Shown: positions 1 through 5,293 of the stretch, piece by piece
Layout: each line of letters begins with the position of its first letter
Numbering within the stretch: position 1 is the stretch's first letter
Assembly: GCA_030838885.1 (NCBI GenBank)
Contig: JAUZEU010000063.1
Coordinates: 1-5,293 of the forward strand
Direction of reading: 5' to 3'
Origin: Bryobacterales bacterium
Lineage (GTDB): Bacteria; Acidobacteriota; Terriglobia; Bryobacterales; Bryobacteraceae
Length of the DNA stretch: 5,293 bases
The notes under the pieces: generated by a model
Seen by the model: the letters and a program-made list of their open reading frames with translations, nothing else
Told to the model about the DNA's origin: nothing
Databases searched by the model: none
Made by a program: the position numbers and the translations under genes

Positions 1-414
1 CCGTGCCTGCGGCGAGAGTTTTCCGGCATCGCCTTTCAGCCACTCGCCGCGCCGCAGCAGGCCTCTGATTCTTGCGATCAGTATTTCAAGCTCGAAAGGC
101 TTGACCAGATAGTCGTCCGCACCCGACGCGAAGCCCTGCAGTACGTCTTCGGAGTGGCCACGCGCCGTGAGCATCAGGGTCGGCACATACTGACCGGCCT
201 GCCGCATCTCAGCCACCACAGCAAAGCCACTCTTGCCCGGAAGCATCACGTCCAGCACGACAATGTCGAAAGGAACCCGGTTCTCTCCGGTGAGCAGTTC
301 CAGTGCGGCTTCGCCGTTATCCACCACCTCGACCTCGTAACTCTCCTGTTCAAGGTTGAAGCGCAGGCCCTCGGCCAAATGCTGTTCGTCTTCCACTACC
401 AGGACGCGGCTCAT
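1..414 (-). CDS. OmpR-type response regulator, receiver domain (3' end cut by window edge)
   Basis: The first 138 codons of a response regulator are visible, with no stop before the window edge. The sequence shows a canonical receiver domain: the acidic cluster E8-D9-E10 after the first strand (MSRVLVVEDE), phospho-acceptor D55 in VVLDVMLPG, T83 in LTARG, K105 in the KPFELE motif, and the closing helix ARIRGLLRR near residues 114-122. The GADDYLVKPF stretch followed by LLRR is typical of OmpR/PhoB-family regulators, so a C-terminal winged-helix DNA-binding domain is expected beyond position 1, but it is not visible here. The start is the ATG at 414-412, which overlaps the stop of the upstream kinase gene as ATGA. 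No convincing Shine-Dalgarno precedes it, so translation is probably coupled to the kinase. The product should be phosphorylated by that kinase in the cytoplasm and act on transcription. Its targets are unknown; the adjacent desaturase operon is an obvious candidate. The receiver call is firm; the OmpR subfamily is likely. Confidence 0.93.
   Translation of the reverse strand, partial: MSRVLVVEDEQHLAEGLRFNLEQESYEVEVVDNGEAALELLTGENRVPFDIVVLDVMLPGKSGFAVVAEMRQAGQYVPTLMLTARGHSEDVLQGFASGADDYLVKPFELEILIARIRGLLRRGEWLKGDAGKLSPQAR
411..414 (-). promoter_or_regulatory. ATGA stop/start overlap of kinase and regulator
   Basis: The kinase stop TGA (413-411) and the regulator start ATG (414-412) share bases. 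The stretch just upstream on the minus strand (TTTCCTCTCGAAAA) has no purine-rich ribosome-binding site. Initiation of the regulator probably relies on ribosomes terminating at the kinase, which would keep the two proteins at a fixed ratio. The overlap is read directly; the coupling is inferred. Confidence 0.7.
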
Positions 415-1304
415 TTTTCGAGAGGAAACTGTATGACAAATGTACTGCCGCGCCCCGGCCCGGCACTCTCTGCCCAGGCGCGCCCACCATGCCGCTTCGC
501 CACTGAGCGGACGATGAACAACCCCAATCCTGTGCCTTTGACGCGGGTGGCGACGGGTCCGCTCATGCGATAGAAGCGCTTAAAAATGCGCTTCAGTTCC
601 GGTTCAGGGATTCCAGGACCGTTGTCGGTCACCCGAACGCGCGCGTACTTCCCGTCGGCCTTCGCGGTCTCCACAAGCACCTGCGCTTCACTGCCCGAGT
701 ACTTCAGGGCGTTGTCCAGCAGATTGGAAAGCGCGGCGCGAACCTCATCCAGATCGCCCAGGATTTGAAGCGGCTCGGAAGGATGATACTGAATCGCATC
801 GTTGGAGGTGTGGTGCAGGACGCGGGCCCGCTGAACGCTCTCGGCCACCACATCGGGAAGGTTTACGGTGGAGATGTTGGCGGGCCGGGAACTGGCGCCA
901 ATTCTTCCCGTGCGGAGGATTTGCTCAATGGTGGCGAGCAGGCGGTCGCTGTCCTGCAGGATGATCCGGTAGAACTCTTTGCGCTTGGCTTCATCCACGG
1001 AGCGGGTTTGCAGCGTTTCCGTATAGAGCCGGATGGAAGCGATGGGCGTCTTCAGTTCGTGCGTGACGGCGTTGATAAAGGCGTCATGCTGCTCATTGCG
1101 CCGGATCTCCCGGACAAGAAAAATCGTGTTCAGTACCACACCGGCGATGATTACCGCCAGAAGAACAATACCCAGAAACAGGCGAATTCCGGCCCGCCAG
1201 TTGAAGGCCACGCCGCCGATATACAGCAGCAGCGTGACCAGGATCAGGCCGACGCCGAGCGTAATAAAGAATGCGATCGACTTGCGGCGGCCATGGCCAA
1301 TCAT
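411..1304 (-). CDS. Small two-TM sensor histidine kinase (HisKA + HATPase_c), no HAMP or PAS
   Basis: This is a membrane histidine kinase of 297 residues, short for the family. Two hydrophobic helices at about 9-30 and 40-64 are separated by only about ten residues (GGVAFNWRAG), so there is essentially no periplasmic sensor domain. A charged linker (VREIRRNEQHDAFINAV) leads directly into the HisKA H-box THELKTP, with H82 as the predicted phosphorylated residue; no HAMP or PAS domain fits in between. The ATP-binding domain has an N-box (NLLDNALKYS, 194-203), G1 (DNGPGIP, 227-233), F-box (FKRFYR, 241-246) and G2 (GTGLGL, 257-262), so it looks catalytically intact. The ATG at 1304 is the most upstream possible start, because an in-frame TAA lies 12 nt before it. 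A GGAG sits only 2 nt from the ATG, closer than is usual. The gene begins 31 bp after the desaturase stop and overlaps the response regulator by 4 bp, so it is probably the middle gene of an operon. The likely partner is that regulator. The signal is unknown; the topology favours intramembrane or membrane-state sensing. Confidence 0.95.
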   Translation of the reverse strand: MIGHGRRKSIAFFITLGVGLILVTLLLYIGGVAFNWRAGIRLFLGIVLLAVIIAGVVLNTIFLVREIRRNEQHDAFINAVTHELKTPIASIRLYTETLQTRSVDEAKRKEFYRIILQDSDRLLATIEQILRTGRIGASSRPANISTVNLPDVVAESVQRARVLHHTSNDAIQYHPSEPLQILGDLDEVRAALSNLLDNALKYSGSEAQVLVETAKADGKYARVRVTDNGPGIPEPELKRIFKRFYRMSGPVATRVKGTGLGLFIVRSVAKRHGGRAWAESAGPGRGSTFVIQFPLEK

Positions 1305-1335
1305 GGCTCCAGCTTATCTTGCTTAATCAGCCTGC

Positions 1336-2205
1336 CTAGGCGGCTTCGCGCTCTGTCAGCGGACTGGCCAGTTTCGCAACCTTGATGTTGGAAGCCAGTC
1401 CAACCGCCTGCATCACATTCAGCAACAGCCAGGATAAATCGACCTCATACCAGGCCAGACCGTGGCGCGCAGAGGTGGGGTGGGCGTGGTGGTTATTATG
1501 CCAGCCTTCGCCGAAGGAGAAGAGGGCGACCCACCAGGTATTCCGCGAATCGTCACGGGTTTCGAAACGGCGGTAGCCCCACATGTGCGCAGCCGAGTTC
1601 ACCAGCCAGGTGGCATGCAGACCCACGGTCACCCGCAGGAATATTCCCCAGAAGAACAGCGGCGCTCCACCGATGGCGTAGAGAATGGCTGCGAGGACAA
1701 CAATCGGAATCCAGTGGTAATTGTTGAGCCAGATGTAGAATTTGTGCCTGGCCAGGTCAGGAGCGTAACGCGACATCAGCCGGGTGTTGTTGTGGTTTAC
1801 ATCGCCAAAAAGAATCCAGCCCACATGCGCCCAGAAACCGCCGTCATTGGGCGAATGCGGATCGCCGGGCTGATCAGACTTCTGATGATGGATGCGGTGC
1901 GTGGCGACCCAGAAAATGGGCCCGCCTTCCAGGTTCAGAGTTCCGCAAACCGCGAGAGCATACTCGACCCACAGGGGAGTCTTGTAAGAGCGATGGGTAT
2001 GCAGCCGGTGATAGCCGAGGCTGATACCCAGGCCGATTGCAACCCAATATAAAAAGGCAGTGGCAAAGAACACGCGCCAGCTGAACATGAAGAGCGCGGC
2101 AATCGCGCCCACATGAAAAAGCGCCATGACAGCGAATGTAGACCAGTTAAGATTCTTGCGCTCAGGAAGGATTATCTCAACCGGGCGCGGACCTGTTTGA
2201 ACCAT
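1336..2205 (-). CDS. Delta-9-type membrane fatty-acid (acyl-CoA/acyl-lipid) desaturase
   Basis: This is an integral-membrane di-iron desaturase of 289 residues, expected to insert a cis double bond into saturated acyl chains using O2 and an external electron donor. All histidine boxes of the stearoyl-CoA/DesC-like class are present: HRLHTH (66-71), HRIHH (103-107) and GEGWHNNHH (232-240), plus NSAAH (203-207), which supplies the extra ligand in this class. WxxxHRIHH and the EGWHNNHHAHPTSARHG context are typical of delta-9 enzymes. Hydrophobic segments lie near 24-42, 44-62, 165-180 and 182-200. There is no fused cytochrome b5 or ferredoxin domain and no redox partner gene in the window. The start is the ATG at 2205: an in-frame TGA lies two codons upstream, so no longer form is possible. 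No clear Shine-Dalgarno is seen. The gene follows a terminator, so it probably opens a new transcription unit that continues into the kinase and regulator. Family is firm; substrate (CoA-, ACP- or lipid-linked) and exact regiospecificity cannot be read. Confidence 0.95.
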   Translation of the reverse strand: MVQTGPRPVEIILPERKNLNWSTFAVMALFHVGAIAALFMFSWRVFFATAFLYWVAIGLGISLGYHRLHTHRSYKTPLWVEYALAVCGTLNLEGGPIFWVATHRIHHQKSDQPGDPHSPNDGGFWAHVGWILFGDVNHNNTRLMSRYAPDLARHKFYIWLNNYHWIPIVVLAAILYAIGGAPLFFWGIFLRVTVGLHATWLVNSAAHMWGYRRFETRDDSRNTWWVALFSFGEGWHNNHHAHPTSARHGLAWYEVDLSWLLLNVMQAVGLASNIKVAKLASPLTEREAA

Positions 2206-2238
2206 GCAATTTCAAGCTATCAGGATTTGTTGCGGCCA

Positions 2239-2266
2239 TTTGTAAGACTTCTGTCGCAAATCACAG
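2239..2266 (-). promoter_or_regulatory. Weak candidate promoter for the desaturase unit
   Basis: Because a terminator lies just upstream, transcription of the desaturase should start in the roughly 65 bp between it and the ATG. The best sigma-70-like -10 on the minus strand is TACAAA (2244-2239), a 4 of 6 match to TATAAT. The only -35 candidate at suitable distance is CTGTGA (2266-2261, spacer 16), which is poor. An alternative -35, TTGCGA (2259-2254), is better in sequence but has no -10 at the right spacing. This is a weak call based on position more than on consensus. Confidence 0.2.
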
Positions 2267-2271
2267 CGCCC

Positions 2272-2310
2272 AAAAAATACGGCGCTGGCCCCTGACTGGG
2301 ACCAGCGCCG
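2272..2310 (-). terminator. Intrinsic (rho-independent) terminator of the receptor gene
   Basis: On the minus strand a perfect 9-bp GC-rich stem (CGGCGCTGG at 2310-2302 pairing with CCAGCGCCG at 2288-2280) is followed by TATTTTTT (2279-2272). After one mismatch, three more G-C pairs (2300-2298 with 2292-2290) can close a 5-nt loop. The hairpin starts 24 nt after the receptor stop codon. Its orientation, stem strength and T tract fit a terminator for the receptor gene, separating it from the desaturase unit. The plus-strand reading lacks a T tract after the stem, so it is not bidirectional. Confidence 0.88.
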
Positions 2311-2334
2311 CTTGTTTGATCTGTTGCAGTCAGT

Positions 2335-5293
2335 TTAGAAAGACAGGCGAAGCGAAAGTTCCACTCTCCGGTTGCCGGCTGCAGTGCCGCCGCCGCCGAA
2401 GCCGCCGCCACCCTGGCCACCACCACCGCCCTGGCCACCGCCGCCAGCGGAAATGTTCGTCGATTGCCCAAAGTACGTCGAAGTCAGATTGCCGGTCGGC
2501 TGATTCAGGTTGACATGGTTTAGCGCATTGCGGACGTTCGCGGACAAAGTCAGGCTGTACTTCTTGCCGCTCGCCCCGCCACCGCCGCGAGGACCGCCGC
2601 CCATGCCACCCATCCCGCCACCAAAGCCACCGCCTCCACGACCGCCGCGAGGACCACCGCCGCCGCCGCCCATGCCCGGACCCCCAGGGCCACCCATCCC
2701 GCCATCGGCACCGGCGGGCAAACCGTTCGGCGATGCCTTTTCACCGAAGCCCCATGTTCGGCCTATCCGAACATTCACTGTAAAGTTGCCAGGCCCCTCA
2801 CCGTAGTTATACGGGATCAATGTTTGACCCGTCGAAGGATTGAGGTCGAATGATCCCCAGGGCGTAACCCTCAGGTCTTTCGCAGTTGTACTGCTGGTGG
2901 CGAAACCCGGACGTGCGTTGGGAATACCGCTGCCGTTATATTGGCCGCCGGTGGTGATGTTGAAGGGCATACCCGAACTGGCGGTGATGAAAGGCGATAC
3001 GATGATCCCGTAAGGCAGCGTGCCGTTGCCGCCGATGAAAGCCCGGTGCCGGACGTCAAAATTTGTACGCCCGTAATCGAGGGCCGTATTGTACTGATCC
3101 ATTGGCAAGCCGCTTGGGGTGCCGTGAGCGAAGCCAAGCGCATAATAACCCTGCACTGTGAAGCGCCGGCTGAAGCGATTGCTTACGTTGACGATGGCTT
3201 GGGTTTGCTTGAAAATACCCGTGGTTTCGTACTGATAAATCGGTCCGAGCCCGGGAAAGGGATAAAGGCCTTTAGGCGTTGCTTTCGGGTTGTATGTTCC
3301 CGGAAACGGCGCGTTCACGTTCCGCTGCCGCAACGCATGCACTCCGCGGGAGTTCACAAGGTTCACGGAAAGTGAGGTCCGGGCCGGCAGGGAGCGCTCG
3401 ATGCTGAGCGCACTCTGCATCATGTAAGGCGCCCGGGTAGTCGGGTCGATGCGATACAGGTTCTGCTGCAGCAGGCCCCCGGCCAGTGATGAGGAAGGCG
3501 GAACGTTCGGATAGAAATTCAGAGGAAAGTTTGTCGCGGTTAACTGATAGTTCAGCTGCGAAGTGCCATTAAACCGCTCAGCCTGCAGAACGTTCGTATC
3601 GGCAAACCGGTCGTAGAACATGCCCCAGCCTGCGCGGATGACGGTCTTCGAACCCTGACCTTTTTTCGCCCCGGGCGCCCACGCGATCGCGATGCGCGGT
3701 GCGAAATCGGCATGATCCGAGATATTGGTCTGGGTTTCCCAGCGCAGCCCGGTGCTGATCGTCAGATTCGGGCGGAATCGCCAATCGTCCTGCACAAACA
3801 TACCGAGATCGAACTGGTTGACCTTCTGCAGCGCTGTGCCACCGGTCTGGGTGAACTGGAACGGTCCGCAGCCCTGCGCGATGACGGTCGAAATCGGAAT
3901 CCCCTGCGACAGCATGATCTGCGTCTGGCGGTAGAGATCGAGCGATGTCGGATTGGAATAGCCTGCCAGACACTCCGGGATGCCCTGTGCCGGGTTCAGG
4001 TTGAACATGTAGGTTCCGTTGAAGTTTGACGTCGAATAGTTAGAGAGGCTGTCGTACCGACCTCGCAGGCCAGCCTTGATGGCATGCGTCCCCTGACTCA
4101 TCGTCATAACCTCATGAAGCTCGAAGCCTTTGGTGTGGTTGTAGTTGCTGACGAACGGGGAACCGCCGGAGTTGAAGGAACCGGAGACATCCAGGCCCGG
4201 AATGTTCGGATCACCATTGGCGTTCTGGTTCTGGTGGTTGTCACGGAACTGGAAGCGGGTTTCCAGCACTGCCTTCGTTCCGACGATCATCGTTTCCGTG
4301 ATCTGCGCAGTGTTGTTTTTGTTATTCGATTTGGTTGCCTGGGAGGGGAGCGCGAAGGCGCCGACGCCACTCACAATCGAGGAATCAGTGTGCTCATACC
4401 GCATCACCAGTGTGTTTGTGGCGTTCAACTGGTAATCGATCCGCGGGTTGATGCGCCACACACGGTTTGGCGTCGGGAACGCGTTGATGTACGGAACTTC
4501 ATTGAAGCTGTTGTCGAGAATCGTCGCATTAACAAGGTTGTTCTCGTTGATCTGGCGGCGATTGATATCGATGAAGAAAGACATCTTCTTACTCAGCAGC
4601 GGCCCGCCGAAGTTGAAAGCGAACATCTTTGTGCTGTAACCGGGAGGGGTCGTGGTCAAAAAAGGGTTGCGGGTATCCAGAACGCGGTCGCCGTAGTTGA
4701 ACAGGGCATTGCCATGGAAGGCGTCGGTACCCGGTTTGGTGAGGATTTCGATGCGCCCGAAGCCTGGACGGTCGAATTCGGACGAGAAGGGATTCGAGTT
4801 GATGCGGATTTCGCGGATGGAGCTTTTGGGCGGTAACTGGCCGCCACTGAAGCCGTCGACAAAGAACTGAGCGCCGTTCGGACCCGCTGCTGGTCCAGCC
4901 AGGGCTTGCAGATCGGACTGCAAATCGTCCGGATCGTCCGGCAGTGCGTCAAGATCTTCATTTTTCAGAACCAGAGCGCCTACGTTCTGGGAGGGATCGA
5001 CACTCACCTGTCCCGCAGCGTCCTCATTGACCTGAATCTGCTGCGCGTCGGCGGCAATCTGCAGTGCCACGTCGAGAGCCGTCACCTGCCCTGGCGCAAC
5101 AGTCAGCGCCGGCTGCGAGAACGTTACGAAGCCCTTAGCGTCGGCCCGAACTGTGTAGGTGCCGGGGGGAACGGTCAGGGTAAACTTGCCGCTGCCGTCC
5201 GATTTCACGCTGCGCGCTACACCGTTACCTGATATCTGAACGGTCGCGCCCGGAATCAGCGATGCCGATGGATCGGTCACCGTACCGCGGATA
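2335..5293 (-). CDS. Oar-like TonB-dependent outer-membrane receptor (5' end cut by window edge)
   Basis: This is a large outer-membrane beta-barrel receptor. The open frame runs off the right edge: codons before the GTG at 5280 read I-R-G-T, so the start and signal peptide lie outside. Numbering from that GTG, residues 1-75 form a carboxypeptidase-regulatory-like Ig-type domain ([IRGT]VTDPSASLIPGATV, then GKFTLTVPPGTYTV). Residues about 98-190 are a plug domain (FVDGFSGGQLPPKSSIREI, RIEILTKPGTDAFHG). The rest is barrel, with the family's recurring FVQDDWRFRPNLTISTGLRW (495-514) and FDVRHRAF (741-748). The protein ends in RRVELSLRLSF, with a terminal Phe as in BAM-assembled barrels. Only two cysteines are seen, C437 and C471, probably in one loop. 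Two glycine-rich tracts separate the last three strands (860-902 and 946-965). Homologues are abundant in Acidobacteriota and are usually assumed to import glycans or other large substrates with TonB, or to be adhesion-related as with myxobacterial Oar. No substrate-degrading neighbour is in the window, so the ligand is unknown. A terminator follows directly. Confidence 0.93.
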   Translation of the reverse strand, partial: IRGTVTDPSASLIPGATVQISGNGVARSVKSDGSGKFTLTVPPGTYTVRADAKGFVTFSQPALTVAPGQVTALDVALQIAADAQQIQVNEDAAGQVSVDPSQNVGALVLKNEDLDALPDDPDDLQSDLQALAGPAAGPNGAQFFVDGFSGGQLPPKSSIREIRINSNPFSSEFDRPGFGRIEILTKPGTDAFHGNALFNYGDRVLDTRNPFLTTTPPGYSTKMFAFNFGGPLLSKKMSFFIDINRRQINENNLVNATILDNSFNEVPYINAFPTPNRVWRINPRIDYQLNATNTLVMRYEHTDSSIVSGVGAFALPSQATKSNNKNNTAQITETMIVGTKAVLETRFQFRDNHQNQNANGDPNIPGLDVSGSFNSGGSPFVSNYNHTKGFELHEVMTMSQGTHAIKAGLRGRYDSLSNYSTSNFNGTYMFNLNPAQGIPECLAGYSNPTSLDLYRQTQIMLSQGIPISTVIAQGCGPFQFTQTGGTALQKVNQFDLGMFVQDDWRFRPNLTISTGLRWETQTNISDHADFAPRIAIAWAPGAKKGQGSKTVIRAGWGMFYDRFADTNVLQAERFNGTSQLNYQLTATNFPLNFYPNVPPSSSLAGGLLQQNLYRIDPTTRAPYMMQSALSIERSLPARTSLSVNLVNSRGVHALRQRNVNAPFPGTYNPKATPKGLYPFPGLGPIYQYETTGIFKQTQAIVNVSNRFSRRFTVQGYYALGFAHGTPSGLPMDQYNTALDYGRTNFDVRHRAFIGGNGTLPYGIIVSPFITASSGMPFNITTGGQYNGSGIPNARPGFATSSTTAKDLRVTPWGSFDLNPSTGQTLIPYNYGEGPGNFTVNVRIGRTWGFGEKASPNGLPAGADGGMGGPGGPGMGGGGGGPRGGRGGGGFGGGMGGMGGGPRGGGGASGKKYSLTLSANVRNALNHVNLNQPTGNLTSTYFGQSTNISAGGGGQGGGGGQGGGGFGGGGTAAGNRRVELSLRLSF
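2386..2445 (-). repeat. Glycine-rich low-complexity tract 2 in the receptor (20 codons)
   Basis: Receptor residues 946-965 contain 17 glycines of 20, as G4-Q-G5-Q-G4-F-G4. The tract sits between the strand around KYSLTLSANVRNALNHVN and the last strand RRVELSLRLSF. By TonB-receptor topology the loop before the final strand faces outside the cell, so this tract should be surface exposed. The glycine count is read directly; exposure is inferred. Confidence 0.85.
2575..2703 (-). repeat. Glycine-rich low-complexity tract 1 in the receptor (43 codons)
   Basis: Receptor residues 860-902 contain 31 glycines of 43. The other residues are only Met, Pro, Arg and Phe, arranged as loose repeats (GGM, GGP, GPRGG, GGFGGG); GGPRGG occurs twice. 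It lies between the strands FTVNVRIGRTWGFG and KYSLTLSANV, where a TonB-dependent barrel usually has a short periplasmic turn. It should be a long flexible insertion. The frame is open and both flanks keep strand-like sequence, so it is a genuine part of the protein and not a frameshift artefact. Confidence 0.85.
2669..2700 (-). other. G-quadruplex-type motif in the receptor coding strand
   Basis: On the minus strand, which is the mRNA sense, five runs of three or more G (2700-2698, 2695-2693, 2685-2681, 2677-2675, 2671-2669) are separated by spacers of 2, 7, 3 and 3 nt. This satisfies the usual G3+N1-7 pattern with one run to spare. It arises within glycine codons of tract 1. Whether it folds in RNA or DNA is unknown. 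Confidence 0.5.

Noticed and set aside
154..573. Plus-strand open frame of 139 codons across the regulator-kinase junction
   Set aside because: It is antisense to the receiver domain, whose acidic residues, D55, T83 and K105 are all in place on the minus strand.
765..1385. Plus-strand open frame of 206 codons opposite the kinase
   Set aside because: It lies antisense to intact HisKA and ATPase motifs, runs across the kinase-desaturase junction, and has no domain of its own.
1462..2052. Plus-strand open frame of 196 codons opposite the desaturase
   Set aside because: It is antisense to the histidine boxes of a well-supported desaturase; its own translation shows no family features.
2251..2266. 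Imperfect dyad CTGT-N8-ACAG upstream of the desaturase, resembling half of a CRP/FNR site
   Set aside because: The arms are only 4 bp and the spacing and right half do not match the CRP or FNR consensus; such a dyad is expected by chance.
2386..2703. Possible CRISPR or tandem DNA repeat array in the GC-rich part of the receptor
   Set aside because: There is no fixed repeat unit or spacer structure. The repetition follows the glycine codons of an open reading frame.
2510..2806. Plus-strand frame encoding a proline-rich protein of 98 residues
   Set aside because: It is the antisense reading of the glycine-rich receptor tract (Gly codons read as Pro codons on the other strand). It has no ribosome-binding site and no recognisable domain.
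4084..4836. Long plus-strand open frame of 250 codons opposite the receptor
   Set aside because: The receptor frame on the minus strand has clear domain motifs here. The antisense frame has no recognisable motif and is explained by codon bias in a GC-rich gene.

Overview
This window most likely comes from a Gram-negative bacterium of the Acidobacteriota. The main reason is the large Oar-like outer-membrane receptor: a carboxypeptidase-regulatory-like domain, then a plug, then a long beta-barrel with glycine-rich turns and a terminal Phe. In my recollection this architecture is greatly expanded in that phylum. The assignment is an inference from protein style, because the window holds no rRNA or other phylogenetic marker.

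All four genes lie on the minus strand, so the order of transcription runs from the right edge to the left. The right 56% (2335-5293) is the receptor gene, whose 5' end (signal peptide and start codon) lies beyond the window. A short intergenic region (2206-2334) follows, with a strong intrinsic terminator that closes the receptor transcription unit and about 65 bp that must carry any local promoter for the next unit. Then come a delta-9-type membrane fatty-acid desaturase (1336-2205), a small two-TM histidine kinase (411-1304) and an OmpR-type response regulator (1-414, 3' end beyond the window). The kinase starts 31 bp after the desaturase stop. The regulator start overlaps the kinase stop by 4 bp (ATGA).

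The left unit reads as a probable desaturase-kinase-regulator operon. The kinase has almost no extracytoplasmic domain and no HAMP or PAS domain, so its input probably arises in or at the membrane. Placed beside a lipid desaturase, it suggests a membrane-fluidity or lipid-state control circuit. This would be functionally analogous to Bacillus DesK/DesR/Des but built from unrelated HisKA/OmpR-type parts. That link is inferred from gene order and domain layout only.

The receptor is the other point of interest. Its last three beta-strands are separated by two very glycine-rich tracts of 43 and 20 residues, and part of the coding strand for the longer one fits a G-quadruplex pattern. No mobile element, CRISPR array, tRNA or rRNA was seen. 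No wholly new system is evident; the strongest leads are the desaturase-linked two-component pair and the glycine-rich receptor turns.
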